From Corynebacterium incognita (GTDB lineage Bacteria > Actinomycetota > Actinomycetes > Mycobacteriales > Mycobacteriaceae), in NCBI RefSeq assembly GCF_014217255.1, contig NZ_CP059404.1:1674001-1738000 (forward strand): 64,000 nucleotides of DNA. The letters are read 5' to 3'. Positions within the stretch are counted from its first letter, which is position 1, and each line of letters starts with the position of its first letter. Below, piece by piece: positions 17,826 through 25,915 of the stretch. The translations under genes were made by a program, and so were the position numbers. Under the pieces are notes generated by a model, which was given only the letters and a program-made list of their open reading frames with translations, made no database searches and was not told the DNA's origin.

Positions 17826-18931
17826 TAACGCGCCTCCACGGCAGCTGCCGCCACGAACTCCTTGAGGATGTCGGCGAGCTGAGCCTTCTCGGTGAGGAAG
17901 GCATCGTGGCCGACGGGGGAGGAGATTGTTCGTAGGCCCAGGCTGTGGCCCAAGTTGTTGGCCATCTCTTCCTGCTGATGGAAGGGGTAGAGGATGTCGG
18001 TGTCCACGCCGGCGACCAGCGTGGGAACCGTTGACCTCGCGAGCGCCTGGGCGATGCCGCCGCGGCCGTGGCCGACGTCGTGGCGGTTGAGCGCCTCGGT
18101 GAGCGTGACGTACGCGCCGGCGTCGAAACGCTCCACGAGCTTGCGCCCCTGGTGCTCCAGATAGCTGTTGACCGCGAACTGCTGGGCGCTGTCGCGGTGC
18201 GTACCGCGCGGGTTATGGCCCTCTTGCGCGCGGGTGCCGAAGCGGGCATCGATTTCCAGCTCGCCGCGGTAGGTCAGGTGCGCGATGCGGCGCGCGGTGG
18301 CCAGACCGGCGTCGGGTGCCAAACGGGCGTCGTAGTAGTCGCCGTCAGCCCAGTGCGGGTCGTTCTCGATAGCGGAAATCTGCGCGGACTGGATCCCGAT
18401 CTGCCACGCCGAGGCCCGCGAGCCCACAGCCATGACTAGCGCGGTGCTGGCGAAATCGGGGTGGGTCAGTGTCCACTCGAGGGCGCGGGCGCCGCCCATC
18501 GAGCCGCCGACGATTCCATGGACGCGGGTGATCCCCAGGGCGTCGAAAAGCGCCTTCTCGGCCGCCACCACGTCCCGGATGGACAGGGCGGGGAACCGCG
18601 AGCCCCACGGCTTACCATCCGGGTGCAGGGACGCCGGGCCGGTGGAGCCGTAGCAGCTGCCCAGCGCGTTGGTGCACACCACGCAGTAGGTGTCGGTGTC
18701 CAGCGCGAGTCCGGGTCCGATGAGCCCGGCCCACCACTCGGGGGCGTTGGCATCCGCGGTGAGCGCGTGCTCGACGACGACGAGGTTATTCGCGCCGTGC
18801 GGGTCGCCACGGAAGGTGCCCCAGCGTCGAAAGGCGATGTCGACGTCCGGGATGGTGACCCCGGCCTCGGTGGTCAGCGCCCCGATGCCGACGACGCACT
18901 GTTCAGCTTCGCAGAATCCGTTGATGCTCAT
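17822..18931 (-). CDS. metX: Homoserine O-acetyltransferase MetX
   Basis: A 369-residue alpha/beta-hydrolase-fold transferase that acetylates homoserine from acetyl-CoA, the first committed step of methionine synthesis. The nucleophile elbow GGSMGGARALEW holds the catalytic Ser, with Asp in AGVDTDILYPFHQQEEM and His in PVGHDAFLTE completing the triad. It follows metY by three bases on the same strand (metY-metX operon), supplying O-acetylhomoserine to its neighbour. Its own start has no independent promoter visible, so the McbR-like elements before metY should govern both. Confidence 0.96.
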   Translation of the reverse strand: MSINGFCEAEQCVVGIGALTTEAGVTIPDVDIAFRRWGTFRGDPHGANNLVVVEHALTADANAPEWWAGLIGPGLALDTDTYCVVCTNALGSCYGSTGPASLHPDGKPWGSRFPALSIRDVVAAEKALFDALGITRVHGIVGGSMGGARALEWTLTHPDFASTALVMAVGSRASAWQIGIQSAQISAIENDPHWADGDYYDARLAPDAGLATARRIAHLTYRGELEIDARFGTRAQEGHNPRGTHRDSAQQFAVNSYLEHQGRKLVERFDAGAYVTLTEALNRHDVGHGRGGIAQALARSTVPTLVAGVDTDILYPFHQQEEMANNLGHSLGLRTISSPVGHDAFLTEKAQLADILKEFVAAAAVEARY

Positions 18932-18934
18932 CGC

Positions 18935-20248
18935 TTATACCGCGGCGAAACCGCGCTCCAGGTCGGCGATGATGTCCGTGACGTCCTCGATGCCCACGGA
19001 CAGGCGGATGGTGGCCTGGGAGACACCGGCGCGGGCCAGGCCCGCCTCGTCGGACTGAGAGTGCGTGGTCGATGCCGGGTGCACGACCAGCGAGCGGACG
19101 TCGCCGATGTTGGCCAGGTTGGAGTGCAGCTTCAGCGCGTCGATGAACGCCCAGGCCTCGTCCTTGCCACCCTTGATGTCGAAGGAGAGCACTGAACCGG
19201 TGTAGTCCAGGCCGAGCTTCTCCTTGGTCTTGTACCACGGGGAGGACTCCAGGCCGGCGTAGTTGACCTTCGCTACCTTGTCGTGTGCGTTGAGGAACTC
19301 TGCGACTGCCTTGGCGTTTTCATTGTGCTTCTCGACGCGCAGCTGGAGGGTATCCAGGCCCTGGATGGTCACCCAGGCATTGAAGGGGGAGATGGCAGCT
19401 CCAGTGTCACGCAGCCAGCCCGCCCGGGCCTTGAGCGCGAAGGCCGGGGCGCCGAGGTCCGCGTATTTGAGGCCATGGTAGGCGGGGTCGGGGGTGACGA
19501 AGTAGGGGAAGACGGGCTCGCCGTCGCGCTCGACGGTCCAGTCGAAGGCCCCGCCGTCGACCAGGATGCCGCCGATGCCGGAGCCGTTGCCGGTGTAGAA
19601 CTTGGTGAGCGAGGCGACGACAATGTCCGCGCCGAGCTCGAGCGGGCGGACCAGGGCGGCGGTGGCGATCGTGTTGTCTACGATGAGCGGGACCTGGTTA
19701 TCGTGGGCGAGCTGCGCGATGGTGGGGATGTCCAGGACGTCGGCCTGCGGGTTGCCGAAGGTCTCGGCGTAGAAGGCCTTGGTGTTCGGGCGGACCGCGG
19801 CCTGCCAGGAGGCGGGGTCGTCGGGGTTGTCCACGAAGGTGACGTCGATGCCGAGGCGGTTGAGGGTGACCTGGAAGAGCGTCTCGGTGCCGCCGTAGAG
19901 GCGCGGTGAGGTGACGATGTGGTCACCCGCGGAGGCCAGGGTGGCGATCGCGGCGGTCTCCGCGGCCTGGCCGGAGGCGAATGCCAGCGCGGCGACGCCG
20001 CCCTCGAGTGCGGCGATGCGGTTTTCCAGGGCCTCCTGCGTCGGGTTGGTCAGGCGCGAGTAGATGGGGCCCGGATCGGAGAGGTTGAAGCGGGCCTCGG
20101 CGTGCGCCGCGGAGTCAAAGACGTAGGAGGTGGTCTGGTAGATGGGCTGGTTGCGGGCGGAGGCGCCGTTGTCCAGGGACTGGCCGGCATGGATGGAGCG
20201 GGTGGCGAACTGCCAGGTGCTTGCTTCGGAGTTATCGTATTTAGTCAT
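18935..20248 (-). CDS. metY: O-acetylhomoserine sulfhydrylase MetY
   Basis: A 437-residue PLP enzyme of the Cys/Met metabolism family that makes homocysteine directly from O-acetylhomoserine and sulfide. Family blocks: PIYQTTSYVFDS, YSRLTNPTQEALENRIAALEGG, and the PLP-lysine segment ASLTKFYTGNGSGIGG; length (about 430) fits OAH sulfhydrylase rather than the shorter cystathionine synthases. It leads the metY-metX operon. Two McbR-like operators lie upstream, one over a leaderless -10 box. Direct sulfhydrylation joins this gene to the sulfite reductase cluster 8 kb away. Confidence 0.96.
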   Translation of the reverse strand: MTKYDNSEASTWQFATRSIHAGQSLDNGASARNQPIYQTTSYVFDSAAHAEARFNLSDPGPIYSRLTNPTQEALENRIAALEGGVAALAFASGQAAETAAIATLASAGDHIVTSPRLYGGTETLFQVTLNRLGIDVTFVDNPDDPASWQAAVRPNTKAFYAETFGNPQADVLDIPTIAQLAHDNQVPLIVDNTIATAALVRPLELGADIVVASLTKFYTGNGSGIGGILVDGGAFDWTVERDGEPVFPYFVTPDPAYHGLKYADLGAPAFALKARAGWLRDTGAAISPFNAWVTIQGLDTLQLRVEKHNENAKAVAEFLNAHDKVAKVNYAGLESSPWYKTKEKLGLDYTGSVLSFDIKGGKDEAWAFIDALKLHSNLANIGDVRSLVVHPASTTHSQSDEAGLARAGVSQATIRLSVGIEDVTDIIADLERGFAAV

Positions 20249-20253
20249 GCAAG

Positions 20254-20269
20254 CAGACTAAGCAGTCTA
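20254..20269 (-). promoter_or_regulatory. McbR-like operator overlapping the proximal metY promoter
   Basis: Read on the minus strand, TAGAC-TGCTTA-GTCTG differs by one base from the McbR consensus TAGAC-N6-GTCTA. It overlaps the -10 candidate TAGTCT (20255-20260), which lies 6 bases before the metY ATG and predicts a leaderless transcript. Binding would block the promoter. Confidence 0.65.
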
Positions 20270-20316
20270 TTTTTAGGCGGCAAGAGGTTTAGCTTGGAGA
20301 TGCAGGTGGTGCCGTG

Positions 20317-20340
20317 AATATAAATAGACCAAGCGGTTCA
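20317..20340 (-). promoter_or_regulatory. Distal metY promoter candidate with second McbR-like operator
   Basis: TAGAC-CAAGCG-GTTCA (20325-20340, plus strand) has the same left half and nearly the same spacer as the element before metQ. A minus-strand -10 candidate TATATT (20317-20322) lies just downstream of it towards metY. The element also overlaps the last codon of the small membrane protein gene. Confidence 0.45.
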
Positions 20341-20547
20341 GTGGCGCGTGGCCTTGCGTTGGTTGATGAGGTGCCAGCCGCACAGTACGGCCAGGAACGT
20401 GAGTGTCACGGCGGCAACGAAGACCATGAGCACCACCATCGTCTGGCGGGGCTCGTTGAGGAAGATCATCGTGAGCGAGGATCCGATGAACAGGGCGGCG
20501 AAAAGTGTGATGAGCCAGTTGCGCTTGGTGTGTTCTGCGAAGTTCAT
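20338..20547 (-). CDS. Small two-helix membrane protein
   Basis: A 69-residue open frame from an ATG at 20545-20547 to a TGA at 20338-20340. It has two clear hydrophobic helices (about residues 10-27 and 35-58) separated by a charged NEPRQ turn and ends in KATRH. A -10 candidate TATCAT (20556-20561) lies 8 bases upstream, consistent with leaderless expression. I recognise no family. It could also be a chance frame, but the helix pattern and promoter favour a real gene, probably read through into metY. Confidence 0.5.
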   Translation of the reverse strand: MNFAEHTKRNWLITLFAALFIGSSLTMIFLNEPRQTMVVLMVFVAAVTLTFLAVLCGWHLINQRKATRH

Positions 20548-20893
20548 GGCTATAAATGATACGGATTTTTCCGGTTTAATCAAGTGTGCGGAATATCACT
20601 CATTGACTGGGCGGGGGTGTATAAATTCCGAGTTGCGCATGTGTTTCAGATCGCTATTCTGGGTGGCGACCTCAAGAAAGCTTGGGGAAATCCGTTTAAA
20701 ATGGTGGGCTATTTTCTACGGGTTTGGGGCGGGAATGCGACTTTGATCCAACTTTTAGACGACTTCATGCGCGGTTATATTGAACTCGTCCGTCTATTTA
20801 AGACGGGAAATCTCGTTCATAATAAGCGGCGGGGTGCAGCACGCGCCACGATATTTGAAACCTGACAACTTCGAGTACAGACAGGAAAAATAC
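20548..20893 (+). promoter_or_regulatory. Regulatory region of the nitric oxide reductase operon
   Basis: About 350 bases without a convincing gene. Visible elements: TGTGCGGAATATCACT (20585-20600), which keeps both half-site cores of the GlxR/CRP consensus TGTGA-N6-TCACA; AAAAT-N8-ATTTT around 20699-20716; a -10 candidate TATATT at 20776-20781; and, right after it, a perfect inverted repeat CCGTCT-ATTTA-AGACGG (20790-20806) where transcription should begin. AGGAAAAA at 20883-20890 is the ribosome binding site. A plus-strand open frame of 93 codons in this region has no family features and I do not call it. Confidence 0.5.
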
Positions 20894-23422
20894 ATGTCCA
20901 CAACCACCGGGGTGGGGGACCGCAGCAAACCGGTCCTCCGCATGAGTAGCGTCTGGGTGCAGGGAGTCGCGCTCGTCATGCTCTTCGGCTTCTTCGTGAT
21001 GGGCTTCTTGGCCTACCGCACCTACGACGCGTCCATGCCCCTGCCCAAGCAGATCGTCTCCGAATCCAGCGGCGAGGTCATCCTGTCCGAAGAGGAAATC
21101 GTCCACGGCCAGGCGCTGTTCCAGGCACGCGGCCTGCAACAGTACGGCTCCGTCATGGGCCACGGCGCGTACCTGGGGCCGGACTACACCGCGGAATACC
21201 TGCGACTGTCCACCGAGCACGCCGCTAAGCTCAACGAAGAAAACGGCCTGCCGGACTTCGTCTCCGAGGGAGCGACCCCAGAAGACGCCATCGTGGAGGA
21301 ATTCCGCACCAACCGCTACGACGAAGCCAGCGGCGAGCTGAAGTGGACCGACAACCAGATCGCGGCGTTCGAGGAAATCCAGAAGCACTACGCCCAGTTC
21401 TTTGGTCCGGACTCCTCCTCCAACGGCCTGCCGTCGAACTTCATCACCGATAAGGAAGATATCCACGACCTCACCGCGTTCTTCGCATGGACCGCGTGGG
21501 CCTCGGCCGCCGAGCGCCCGGGCATGGAGTATTCCTACACCAACAACTGGCCCGCAGAACCCCGCGTGGACAACGGGCCGACCGCCGACATCGTGGTGTG
21601 GTCCGTGCTTTCGCTCATCGCGCTCATCGGCGGCACCGGCCTCATCTTCGCCATCTATGGTCGCTGGTCCAAGTCCATCGGCTGGCACTCCGAAGAGGCC
21701 CCGAACCTGGACTTCAAACAGCCCGGCGAGGTCGGCCTGACCAAGTCCCAGAAGGTCGTGGCCTGGTTCGTTCTGGTCATCGCCCTGCTCTTCCTCATTC
21801 AGGCGCTCCTGGGTGCTGCCTCGCAGCACTACCGCACGGAGCTCACCGGCTTCTTCGGCATCCCGCTGCAAGAAATCCTGCCGTACAACGTCGCGCGCAC
21901 CTGGCACCTCCAGTTGTCGCTGCTGTGGACCGCTGGCGGCCTGCTCGGCGCCGGACTGTTCCTGGCGTCGTTCATTGGCAAGAAGGAGCCCAAGGGGCAG
22001 CACTGGCTGGTCTGGGCACTGCTGGGTGCCATCGCCTTCGTGGTCTTCGGCTCCATGGCCTTCGAATGGGCCTCCTCCATGGGCTACATCGAGGAAGCCA
22101 CCCTGTTCTCCCAGCAGTGGGAGTACCTGGACTTGCCGCGCTTCTTCCAAATCCTGCTCACCGCCGGCATGTTCATCTGGATTGCCATCATCTTCCGTAA
22201 TCTGCGCGGCCGCCTGAAAACCGAGCACAAGTCCAATATGCCGTGGCTGTTCTTCTTCTCCGGCATCACCATCCCGGGCTTCTACGCCGTGGGCATGCTC
22301 GCCGGCTCCGAGACCCACCTCACGGTTGCCGAGTTCTGGCGCTTCTGGGTCGTCCACCTGTGGGTGGAGGACTTCCTCGAGCTGTTCACCACCATCATGG
22401 TCGCCTACGTCTTCGTGCTGCTCGGCGTCATCCGCGAAAAGATCGCGCTGGGCATCATCTTCCTCGACGTTATCCTGTACTCCGTCGGCGGCGTCCTGGG
22501 TACCATGCACCACCTGTACTTCTCCGGCACCCCAGTCGAGCACATGGCGCTCGGCGCCTTCTTCTCCGCCGCCGAGGTCGTGCCGCTGACCCTGCTCACC
22601 GTGGAGGCCTGGACCTTCATGCAGCTCGGCTCCAAGCAGCGTGCCTCCGGCGAACGCCCCTTCCCGCATCGCTGGGCAGTCCTGTTCCTCGTGTCTGTGG
22701 GCTTCTGGAACTTCCTCGGTGCCGGCGTGTTCGGCTTCCTAGTCAACCTGCCGGTGGTGTCCTATTACCAAATCGGCACCGCGCTGACCGCCAACCACGC
22801 TCACGGCGCCATGATGGGTGTTTACGGCTTCCTCGCCGTCGGCCTCTCCGTCTTTGCCCTGCGCTACCTGCTGCCCAAGAAATACTGGTCCGACAAGGCG
22901 ATGGGCTGGAGCTTCTGGCTCATGAACATCGGCCTTTTGTGGATGGTCGTCATCTCGCTGCTCCCGCTCGGTGTGCTCCAGCTCTACGAATCCGTGGGCT
23001 CCGGCTACGTCGAGGCCCGCTCCTTGGGCTACATCACCCAGCCGGACAACTTCATCATCGAGTGGCTGCGCATGCCAGGTGACGTCATCTTCCTCGCCGG
23101 CATCTTCCCCTTCCTGTGGATGGCGCTCAAGGGCGTGCTCCACAACAAGGAGATCCCCACCGTCGACGAGCACCCCAAGGACCCATTGTTCAGCGTTATC
23201 TCGCCTGACGACGTCGATCACTCCCGCGAGATCCCCGTCGGCGCCGGCTCCCCAGTGGGCCTGGTGTCCGGTGGCCGCGGCCGCGTCGACAACCGTGGCC
23301 AGGTCATCTCCGAACAAGACCCCAACTCCCAGCGCGGCGACAGCGCGGAGACCTCCGCGCCCGAGCCCACCTTCGAGACCCGCACCAAGTGGGACAAGAA
23401 GTACCGCTCGGACGACAAGTAG
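20894..23422 (+). CDS. norB: Quinol-dependent nitric oxide reductase (qNOR)
   Basis: An 842-residue single-subunit qNOR of the haem-copper oxidase superfamily. The N terminus has one membrane helix, then an extracytoplasmic domain (EEIVHGQALFQARGLQQYGS, GHGAYLGPDYTAEYLRL) that replaces the cytochrome c subunit of cNOR and is typical of quinol-oxidising forms. Twelve or so further helices follow with conserved histidines (ARTWHLQLSLLW, HLWVEDFLELF, GTMHHLYFSG, NHAHGAMMGVYG) that bind haem b, haem b3 and the non-haem iron. It reduces NO to N2O with menaquinol. The start at 20894 has AGGAAAAA upstream. It leads an operon with the next two genes. Confidence 0.95.
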   Translation: MSTTTGVGDRSKPVLRMSSVWVQGVALVMLFGFFVMGFLAYRTYDASMPLPKQIVSESSGEVILSEEEIVHGQALFQARGLQQYGSVMGHGAYLGPDYTAEYLRLSTEHAAKLNEENGLPDFVSEGATPEDAIVEEFRTNRYDEASGELKWTDNQIAAFEEIQKHYAQFFGPDSSSNGLPSNFITDKEDIHDLTAFFAWTAWASAAERPGMEYSYTNNWPAEPRVDNGPTADIVVWSVLSLIALIGGTGLIFAIYGRWSKSIGWHSEEAPNLDFKQPGEVGLTKSQKVVAWFVLVIALLFLIQALLGAASQHYRTELTGFFGIPLQEILPYNVARTWHLQLSLLWTAGGLLGAGLFLASFIGKKEPKGQHWLVWALLGAIAFVVFGSMAFEWASSMGYIEEATLFSQQWEYLDLPRFFQILLTAGMFIWIAIIFRNLRGRLKTEHKSNMPWLFFFSGITIPGFYAVGMLAGSETHLTVAEFWRFWVVHLWVEDFLELFTTIMVAYVFVLLGVIREKIALGIIFLDVILYSVGGVLGTMHHLYFSGTPVEHMALGAFFSAAEVVPLTLLTVEAWTFMQLGSKQRASGERPFPHRWAVLFLVSVGFWNFLGAGVFGFLVNLPVVSYYQIGTALTANHAHGAMMGVYGFLAVGLSVFALRYLLPKKYWSDKAMGWSFWLMNIGLLWMVVISLLPLGVLQLYESVGSGYVEARSLGYITQPDNFIIEWLRMPGDVIFLAGIFPFLWMALKGVLHNKEIPTVDEHPKDPLFSVISPDDVDHSREIPVGAGSPVGLVSGGRGRVDNRGQVISEQDPNSQRGDSAETSAPEPTFETRTKWDKKYRSDDK

Positions 23423-23437
23423 AAAGTCGAGTACACC

Positions 23438-24082
23438 ATGGATGCACCAGGCATGCTGTCCATCTTGGCCGCAGGCTACGGGCTGTTCCTCCTCGCGGTG
23501 GGCTGGGGCTTTGACCTCATGGCGCAAAAGACCGCCAACCGCACCACGGACATGCACTCCGGCACGTTCCGCTACCTGGAAGAACACGACGCCTGGCAGT
23601 GCCCGGAGGACCAGTGGCTGTGGCCGTCTAGCTTTGACCCTGAGAACCGGGTCATGCGCTACCGTGCCACCCCGACGGTGTGCAACACCTGCCCGGTGAA
23701 AGAGACCTGCACGGTCTCCTCTCACGGTCGGGAACTGACTCGCCAGCTCGATCCGTGGCCGCACTCCGACTCGGGCCACTTCCACCGCGGCATCGCGCTC
23801 GCGGTGGTGTGCATGGGCTACCTGTTGCCGCTGTCCTCGCTGATCACCAACCACGCGACGTCGGAAATTCTCCTGACCGCCGCCGTGTGCCTCGTGCTCA
23901 CCGGCGCGGGAGTCATCCCGCTGGCACGCCACCTGTGGACCACCCCGTCCAACGCCCCGACCACCGTGGTGCCCGACCGCACCGATAGGGAAGAGGCCAT
24001 TGAACTAGCCGTGGACCGCTACTCGTCCAAATACGGCAAGAACCGCTACGCCTCCACCCGCGTGAAAGAAACGAAAGAATAG
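23438..24082 (+). CDS. Membrane protein with WhiB-like four-cysteine motif, qNOR-associated
   Basis: A 214-residue protein I cannot assign to a named family. It has one N-terminal helix (about residues 6-28), a roughly 90-residue polar domain, two more helices (about 112-132 and 140-160) and a charged tail. The polar domain holds Cys55-X26-Cys82-X2-Cys85-X5-Cys91, with the last three in VCNTCPVKETC; this spacing and the CPV turn match WhiB [4Fe-4S] proteins, though the later G(V/I)WGG turn of WhiB is missing. Positive residues after helix 1 (MAQKTANR) suggest the cysteines face the cytoplasm. It lies 15 bases after norB and 2 bases before the slipin. Role (NO sensing, electron transfer or qNOR assembly) is inference. 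Confidence 0.75.
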   Translation: MDAPGMLSILAAGYGLFLLAVGWGFDLMAQKTANRTTDMHSGTFRYLEEHDAWQCPEDQWLWPSSFDPENRVMRYRATPTVCNTCPVKETCTVSSHGRELTRQLDPWPHSDSGHFHRGIALAVVCMGYLLPLSSLITNHATSEILLTAAVCLVLTGAGVIPLARHLWTTPSNAPTTVVPDRTDREEAIELAVDRYSSKYGKNRYASTRVKETKE

Positions 24083-24084
24083 CA

Positions 24085-24903
24085 ATGTCAGCAATGGTAT
24101 TTTGGCCCGTCGTCATCGGTATCATCTTCGCACTCATCGTGGTGCTGTTGATGTACTCGGTGAAGATCATCAAAGAGTACGAGCGCGGCGTCGCCTTCCG
24201 CTTCGGCCACATCCGGCCGCTCATGGAGCCAGGGCTTCACTTCATTGTCCCGGGCGTCGACAAGCTCGAACGCATCGATCTCCGCGTGGTCACCCTCACC
24301 ATCCCACCGCAGGAAATCATCACCAAAGACAACGTCTCCGTCCGTGTGAACGCGGTGGTCATGTTCGAGGTGACCGATTCCCGCAAGGCTGTGCTTGAGG
24401 TGGAAAACTACGCCATGGCCACCTCCCAAATCGCACAGACCACCCTGCGTTCCCTGCTTGGCCGCGCCAACCTCGACGACCTGCTCGCGCACCGCGAGGA
24501 GCTCAACGAGGACCTGGCCAACATCATCAACTCCCAGACCGAGCGCTGGGGTGTGGTCACCCGCATCGTGGAGATCAAGGACGTGGAAATCCCCGAGATG
24601 ATGCAGCGCGCCCTGGCACGCGAGGCGGAGGCGGAGCGCGAGCGCCGCGCCAAGGTCATCTCCGCGCACGGCGAATTGCAGTCCTCCAAGGAGCTGCGCG
24701 AAGCCGCGGAAGAGCTGTCCAAGGCCCCGGCTGCATTGCAGCTGCGCTACCTCCAGACGGTTCTCGAGCTCGGCGCGGACCAGAACTCCACCATCGTCTT
24801 CCCGCTGCCCATCGATATCATGGGTGGTTTCATGGATAACCTGGGCACCTTCTCCAAGGCATTCGCGGACAGCTCCGCGGCGCTCAAGTCGCAGCAGGAC
24901 TAG
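24085..24903 (+). CDS. Slipin / SPFH (band 7) membrane scaffold protein
   Basis: A 272-residue SPFH protein: one N-terminal membrane helix (residues 5-27), then the band 7 domain beginning IIKEYERGVAFRFGHIRP and including PGVDKLERIDLRVVTL, and a helical alanine/glutamate-rich segment (ALAREAEAERERRAKVI) that drives oligomer formation in slipins. Such proteins form membrane microdomain scaffolds. It starts 2 bases after the cysteine-motif protein, so the three genes are co-translated; a scaffold for qNOR and its partner is a reasonable inference. Slipins are commonly paired with NfeD, which is not seen here. Confidence 0.92.
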   Translation: MSAMVFWPVVIGIIFALIVVLLMYSVKIIKEYERGVAFRFGHIRPLMEPGLHFIVPGVDKLERIDLRVVTLTIPPQEIITKDNVSVRVNAVVMFEVTDSRKAVLEVENYAMATSQIAQTTLRSLLGRANLDDLLAHREELNEDLANIINSQTERWGVVTRIVEIKDVEIPEMMQRALAREAEAERERRAKVISAHGELQSSKELREAAEELSKAPAALQLRYLQTVLELGADQNSTIVFPLPIDIMGGFMDNLGTFSKAFADSSAALKSQQD

Positions 24904-24952
24904 TACCGTAGAAGGGGTCAACCTCCATCAAGAATGTAAGGAGACCCCTCTT
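24904..24952 (+). promoter_or_regulatory. ddh promoter and leader with inverted repeat around the ribosome binding site
   Basis: A -10 candidate TACCGT (24904-24909) follows the slipin stop codon. AGGGGTC (24913-24919) and GACCCCT (24943-24949) are perfect 7-base complements; the Shine-Dalgarno AAGGAG (24938-24943) lies at the edge of the right arm, and the ATG is 3 bases past it. Pairing in RNA could limit ribosome access; alternatively the repeat is a DNA operator. Confidence 0.4.
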
Positions 24953-25915
24953 ATGGCACCCATCCGCGCCGCCATCGTCGGCTACGGCAACCTGGGCAAG
25001 TCCGTCGAAAAGCTTATCGCAGCCCAGCCGGACATGGAGCTCTACGGTATCTTCTCCCGCCGCGACCAGCTGGACACGGACTCACCCGTCTACCCGGTCG
25101 CGGATTTCGCGCAGCACGCCGAGCATGTCGACGTCGCGTTGCTGTGCACCGGTTCTGCCACCGACATCCCAGCCCAGGCCGCGGATTTCGTCGCACGCAC
25201 CGCGACGGTAGACACCTACGACAACCACCGGGACGTCGCCAGGCACAAGGCCGTCATGGACGCCGCCGCGAAGCAAGCCGGCACCGTGGCAATCGTCTCC
25301 ACCGGCTGGGACCCAGGCATGTTCTCGCTCAACCGTGTGCTCGCCGCGGCCATCCTGCCGGGCGCGCAGCAGCACACCTTCTGGGGCCCCGGGCTCTCGC
25401 AAGGGCATTCCGACGCCCTGCGGCGCATCGACGGCGTGAAGAAGGCCGTGCAATACACCATTCCGGACGAGGCGGCACTCGAGTCCGCGCGCCGCGGCGA
25501 GGCGGGCGAACTCACGGGTAAGCAGGCGCACGTGCGCCGCTGCTATGTCGTGGCCGACGAGTCCGACCACGCCCGTATCGAAGAAGAAATCCGCACCATG
25601 CCCGACTACTTCGTGGGCTACCAAGTGGAGGTCAACTTCATCGATGAGGCCACCTTCGACGCCGAGCACACCGGCATGCCGCACGGCGGGCACGTCATCA
25701 CCGCCGGTGATACCGGCGGGTTCAACCACACCGTGGAATATACCCTCGAGCTCGACCGCAACCCGGACTTCACGGCCGCAGTGGAAATCGCCTACGCGCG
25801 AGCGGCGGCGCGACTGCGGGAGCAGGGCGTGACCGGTGCCTTCACGGTGTTAGAGGTGGCGCCGTACCTCCTGTCGCCGACGCCACTCGACGAACTTATT
25901 GCTCGAGACGTGTAG
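24953..25915 (+). CDS. ddh: meso-Diaminopimelate D-dehydrogenase
   Basis: A 320-residue enzyme, the same length as C. glutamicum Ddh and starting in the same way (IRAAIVGYGNLGKSVEKLI, the NADPH-binding Rossmann motif). It makes meso-diaminopimelate in one step from tetrahydrodipicolinate, ammonia and NADPH, for lysine and peptidoglycan. Conserved substrate-region segments include STGWDPGMFSLNR, FWGPGLSQGHSDALRRIDGVK and MPHGGHVITAGDTGGFNHTVEY. The ATG at 24953 is preceded by AAGGAG. The 3' end overlaps the M3 peptidase gene by 20 bases. Limited phylogenetic spread of ddh makes it a useful pointer to Corynebacterium. Confidence 0.97.
   Translation: MAPIRAAIVGYGNLGKSVEKLIAAQPDMELYGIFSRRDQLDTDSPVYPVADFAQHAEHVDVALLCTGSATDIPAQAADFVARTATVDTYDNHRDVARHKAVMDAAAKQAGTVAIVSTGWDPGMFSLNRVLAAAILPGAQQHTFWGPGLSQGHSDALRRIDGVKKAVQYTIPDEAALESARRGEAGELTGKQAHVRRCYVVADESDHARIEEEIRTMPDYFVGYQVEVNFIDEATFDAEHTGMPHGGHVITAGDTGGFNHTVEYTLELDRNPDFTAAVEIAYARAAARLREQGVTGAFTVLEVAPYLLSPTPLDELIARDV

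Noticed and set aside
20584..20865. 93-codon plus-strand open frame upstream of norB
   Set aside because: No ribosome binding site, no family pattern, and it contains the likely norB promoter and inverted repeat.
20798..22669. 623-codon minus-strand open frame inside the nitric oxide reductase gene
   Set aside because: It mirrors the codon pattern of norB; the translation is low-complexity Gly/Glu/Asp/His-rich, typical of antisense frames in high-GC genes.
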